From an uncultured Alphaproteobacteria bacterium (lineage in GTDB: Bacteria; Pseudomonadota; Alphaproteobacteria; RF32; CAG-239), in the NCBI GenBank assembly GCA_944391395.1, contig CALXTI010000001.1, positions 82,065 to 146,064 on the forward strand: a DNA stretch of 64,000 nucleotides, given 5' to 3'. The notes under the pieces are model-generated. The model did no database searches, had not been told where the DNA came from, and saw nothing but the letters and a program-made list of their open reading frames with translations. Below, in pieces: positions 61,984 through 64,000 of this stretch. The stretch's first letter is position 1, and each line of letters opens with the position of its first letter. The position numbers and the translations under genes are program-made.

Positions 61984-62642
61984 AAAAGCATACTCAGAAT
62001 ATATTGAAAGTTTTGCCAGTTGAGGCGGTTTATTAAATCAAAATAAACGACCATACCCTCCCAGCCACGGCTGTTGAATGCCAAAAAACTGCCTATTATC
62101 CATAAGTTGGCTCCGGGCAAAAACATCCAACAGAAAGTGTACGTTACTTTGGGCAAATCGGTTTGTTTGTCATGAATTTGCGAGCCGACGGTGTCCGTGT
62201 GATAACCTAAAAAGTAACCTAAAATACCGTTGAAAATCAGATTATTGGGGAAAAATCCCATTAAAATCATGTAAAACATGCCAAACAAAGGGAAAAAGTA
62301 CGGAGCAATGACAATCAGCCAATTACCATCGCCTTTGAAACCCATTTCGCCGCCGCTTTCATCCGGATTGAGGCGGATATGTTCAATTTTGTGCATTGTC
62401 AGCAAAGCAAAAAAGGTGTGAGTCAATTCGTGGGCGATAATCTGCATGGAAACTTTAACCGATGAATCCGCCATGGTGCGGCCGATAAAATACATGAAAA
62501 AGCCGGCGCCGAAAGCAACGGATTTGAAATTTCTGAAATTAAAAAAGTCAACAGATGAAAATAAGGCCGGTAAAGATACCAACATGTAAACGGCTACCGG
62601 CCATTTAAAAAGATTGATTATTTTATCCAACAATTTTGACAT
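61980..62642 (-). CDS. M50-type HExxH membrane protein, 220 aa
   Basis: Several hydrophobic helices with QIIAHELTHTFFALLTMHKIEHIRLNPDESGGEMGF; HELTH is the zinc-binding motif, with a downstream His/Asp-rich loop. Similar in type to the protein at 57622 but not clearly homologous by eye beyond HExxH. It fits the M50B-like membrane protease fold. The other zinc ligands are not certain, so activity is unproven. Convergent with ldcA, 4-nt overlap. Confidence 0.65.
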   Translation of the reverse strand: MSKLLDKIINLFKWPVAVYMLVSLPALFSSVDFFNFRNFKSVAFGAGFFMYFIGRTMADSSVKVSMQIIAHELTHTFFALLTMHKIEHIRLNPDESGGEMGFKGDGNWLIVIAPYFFPLFGMFYMILMGFFPNNLIFNGILGYFLGYHTDTVGSQIHDKQTDLPKVTYTFCWMFLPGANLWIIGSFLAFNSRGWEGMVVYFDLINRLNWQNFQYILSMLF

Positions 62643-62782
62643 GTGTTTTTAATATCATTAATCAAACGCGAATGCAGCATTTTCATCAAATCTATCAACA
62701 GGGTTTCAAAACGAAAAGAAAATCTTGTAAAATTATAAATAGTCTTTAATATAAAAACATATTTGAGCCAAAGGAGACAAAG

Positions 62783-63079
62783 ATGGATAAAAATACGACT
62801 TATGATTTTGTAGTCAATGATGAAGATGAAGTGATGTTGTTGTTGTATGCAAGCGACACGCCGCCGGCAGAAGCAACGCGGATTGTGTTGGACCCGGAAA
62901 ATAATTCGGCGGAGCTTGTTCGCAATGAAGACGAATCTATCGTTTTAGATGCTGTTCCGGACAGTATTTTCGACAGCTTGGCGGATGCCGATAAACTTTT
63001 GGTGTGCGAGTTGAGCGATACGGAAAATGAAGAAGACAGTAAAATCGTTTACGCTTATGAGGCGGATATAGAGGACTAA
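62783..63079 (+). CDS. small acidic protein, 98 aa
   Basis: AAAGGAG lies 8 nt upstream of the ATG and a terminator follows, supporting expression. The product is very rich in Asp/Glu (MDKNTTYDFVVNDEDEVM, SIFDSLADADKLLVCELSDTENEEDS) with alternating strands that could form a small beta-rich fold. The pI must be very low. No signal peptide. Family not recognised. Confidence 0.6.
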   Translation: MDKNTTYDFVVNDEDEVMLLLYASDTPPAEATRIVLDPENNSAELVRNEDESIVLDAVPDSIFDSLADADKLLVCELSDTENEEDSKIVYAYEADIED

Positions 63080-63090
63080 ACCGATTTTTG

Positions 63091-63123
63091 CCGCTTCGGT
63101 TAACGAGGCGGTTTTATTTTTTT
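63091..63123 (+). terminator. rho-independent terminator
   Basis: CCGCTTCG pairs with CGAGGCGG around GTTAA (one G-U), followed by TTTTATTTTTTT. It also covers the end of the convergent patatin gene. Confidence 0.85.
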
Positions 63124-63962
63124 AAAAACGCTTTTAAAGCCTCAAGCGAATCGGCAGCATCTCGGCGGCCGAGTTCATACATCGCTTTAATAATATCCGG
63201 GTTTGTTTCCATACGTTTGATTTTGATATAACGCGTCGGGCGGATAACAAAAATTTTCCCTTCCGTTTGCAGCTTGTTGATTTGCGCCAATTCCTGATTA
63301 TACATTATGTGGCGGTTTTGCAGGGCTTTGATGAATTGAGGGAATTTTTTGTAAACGAGTTTGGCCAGCCATGTTAAGGTAAACGGTTTCTTGAAATAGC
63401 CTTCGGGGCGCGTGCAGACAACAATGTTTTTAGCAAATCCCAAATCAAAAGCGGCTTGCAGCGGAATACTGTCGGTGATGCCGCCGTCAAGAAAATGTTT
63501 GCGGTCAATCTCAACGATTTGGGAAACAAAGGGCATAGAGGCCGAAGCGCGCAGATAATCCATATATTTGCCTTTCATTTCGGGACAGCGGATATATTCG
63601 GCTTTGCCGGTTTCGAGATTGGAGCAAGTAACGTAAAAAGCCGCCGGATTGTTTGCAAAAGTTTTGTGGTCGAAAACATCCAGTTTTTCCGGAAGCTCAT
63701 GATAAGCAAAGTCGGTGTCAACCAGATTTCCGGTTTTGAGCCAAGATTTGAGACTCATGAAACGATAATCGTCGTTGTATTTTAAGTTGTAACGAATGCT
63801 GCGGCCGATTTGTTTTGAAACGTAGGAACAACCGTGAATCGCGCCGGCGGAAACACCGATAACGCCGTCGGTCATAATGTCGTTTTCCAACAAAACATCC
63901 AAGACGCCGGCGGTGTATATGCCGCGCTTGGCGCCGCCTTCCAAAACCAAACAACTACGCAT
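63114..63962 (-). CDS. patatin-like phospholipase family protein, 282 aa
   Basis: The patatin fold signature is complete: the oxyanion loop GGAKRGIYTAGVL (about 9-21), the nucleophile elbow GVSAGAIHG (Ser in GVSAG), and the catalytic Asp in FLDGGITDSIPLQAA. The typical G-G-x-R/K loop is present. It would hydrolyse acyl-ester lipids. RssA-like members have unknown substrates. No signal peptide, so it is probably cytoplasmic. The gene lies at the window end and reads inward. Confidence 0.9.
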   Translation of the reverse strand: MRSCLVLEGGAKRGIYTAGVLDVLLENDIMTDGVIGVSAGAIHGCSYVSKQIGRSIRYNLKYNDDYRFMSLKSWLKTGNLVDTDFAYHELPEKLDVFDHKTFANNPAAFYVTCSNLETGKAEYIRCPEMKGKYMDYLRASASMPFVSQIVEIDRKHFLDGGITDSIPLQAAFDLGFAKNIVVCTRPEGYFKKPFTLTWLAKLVYKKFPQFIKALQNRHIMYNQELAQINKLQTEGKIFVIRPTRYIKIKRMETNPDIIKAMYELGRRDAADSLEALKAFLKK

Positions 63963-64000
63963 CGCTCTTATCCTTATATTTATTCAGCCGAAATTAATAT

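Overview
The window looks like the chromosome of an uncultured alphaproteobacterium, possibly a host-associated or gut lineage with a small genome. The support is an ATP12-type F1-ATPase assembly chaperone (typical of Alphaproteobacteria and mitochondria), a complete Gram-negative envelope gene set (MCE lipid transport, AsmA, AmpG/Mpl/LdcA murein recycling, RodZ), and three scattered prepilin-like proteins sharing a GRSMVEMLGVL N-terminus. The taxonomic placement is inference. Most of the window is ordinary, dense housekeeping DNA. The left 10.5 kb is visibly AT-richer accessory DNA.

Layout. 1-2370: accessory fringe with one partial and two complete hypothetical genes and a probable broken gene. 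2373-2448: tRNA-Trp on the minus strand. 2408-10533: an integrated element of about 8.1 kb bounded by a 42-nt direct repeat of the 5' half of tRNA-Trp. It contains (a) an unannotated stretch with strong RNA folding potential (about 2931-3190), (b) a six-gene plus-strand operon: PD-(D/E)XK nuclease-like protein, two small paralogues flanking a small helical protein, an unknown protein, and a DnaB-C-terminal-like ATPase, and (c) a minus-strand module: tyrosine integrase, small DNA-binding protein and primase-polymerase/DUF3987 protein. No capsid, tail, terminase or conjugation gene is visible, so it resembles a phage-satellite or small integrative element.

10.6-20.6 kb: prepilin-like gene, typA behind a triplicated 111-bp palindromic leader, a Gfo/Idh oxidoreductase, alr, an EamA-like transporter and an MCE operon (MlaE with N-terminal STAS domain, MlaF, MlaD, PqiC-like lipoprotein). 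20.7-21.2 kb: tRNA-Ala(CGC), followed upstream by two more copies of its first 20 nt inside 170-bp tandem repeats. 21.3-23.5 kb: an unusual operon of a Cys-rich exported protein and two paralogous nucleotidyltransferase-fold proteins. 23.6-41.7 kb: clpB, prepilin-like gene, recG, prfA, hisS, rodZ, ptsP, a cupin, apaG, a degenerate half DEAD-box protein, prepilin-like gene, yebC, ruvC, a DNA-base-hypermodification-family protein, recX and hslO. 41.7-51.1 kb: lipoprotein, ampG, pentapeptide-repeat protein, rarA, rluC, asmA-like, ATP12 and acylphosphatase. 51.3-64 kb: GNAT enzyme, truB-rpsO-pnp, PfkB kinase, a two-gene chromate-type transporter, two HExxH membrane proteins, TetR regulator, exported protein, mpl-ldcA, small acidic protein and patatin.

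The strongest candidates for something undescribed are the tRNA-Trp element (5'-half regeneration with its own promoter, a structured RNA leader and the nuclease-small protein-ATPase operon), the tRNA-Ala 5'-fragment array, and the chromosomal hypermodification-family gene between ruvC and recX.
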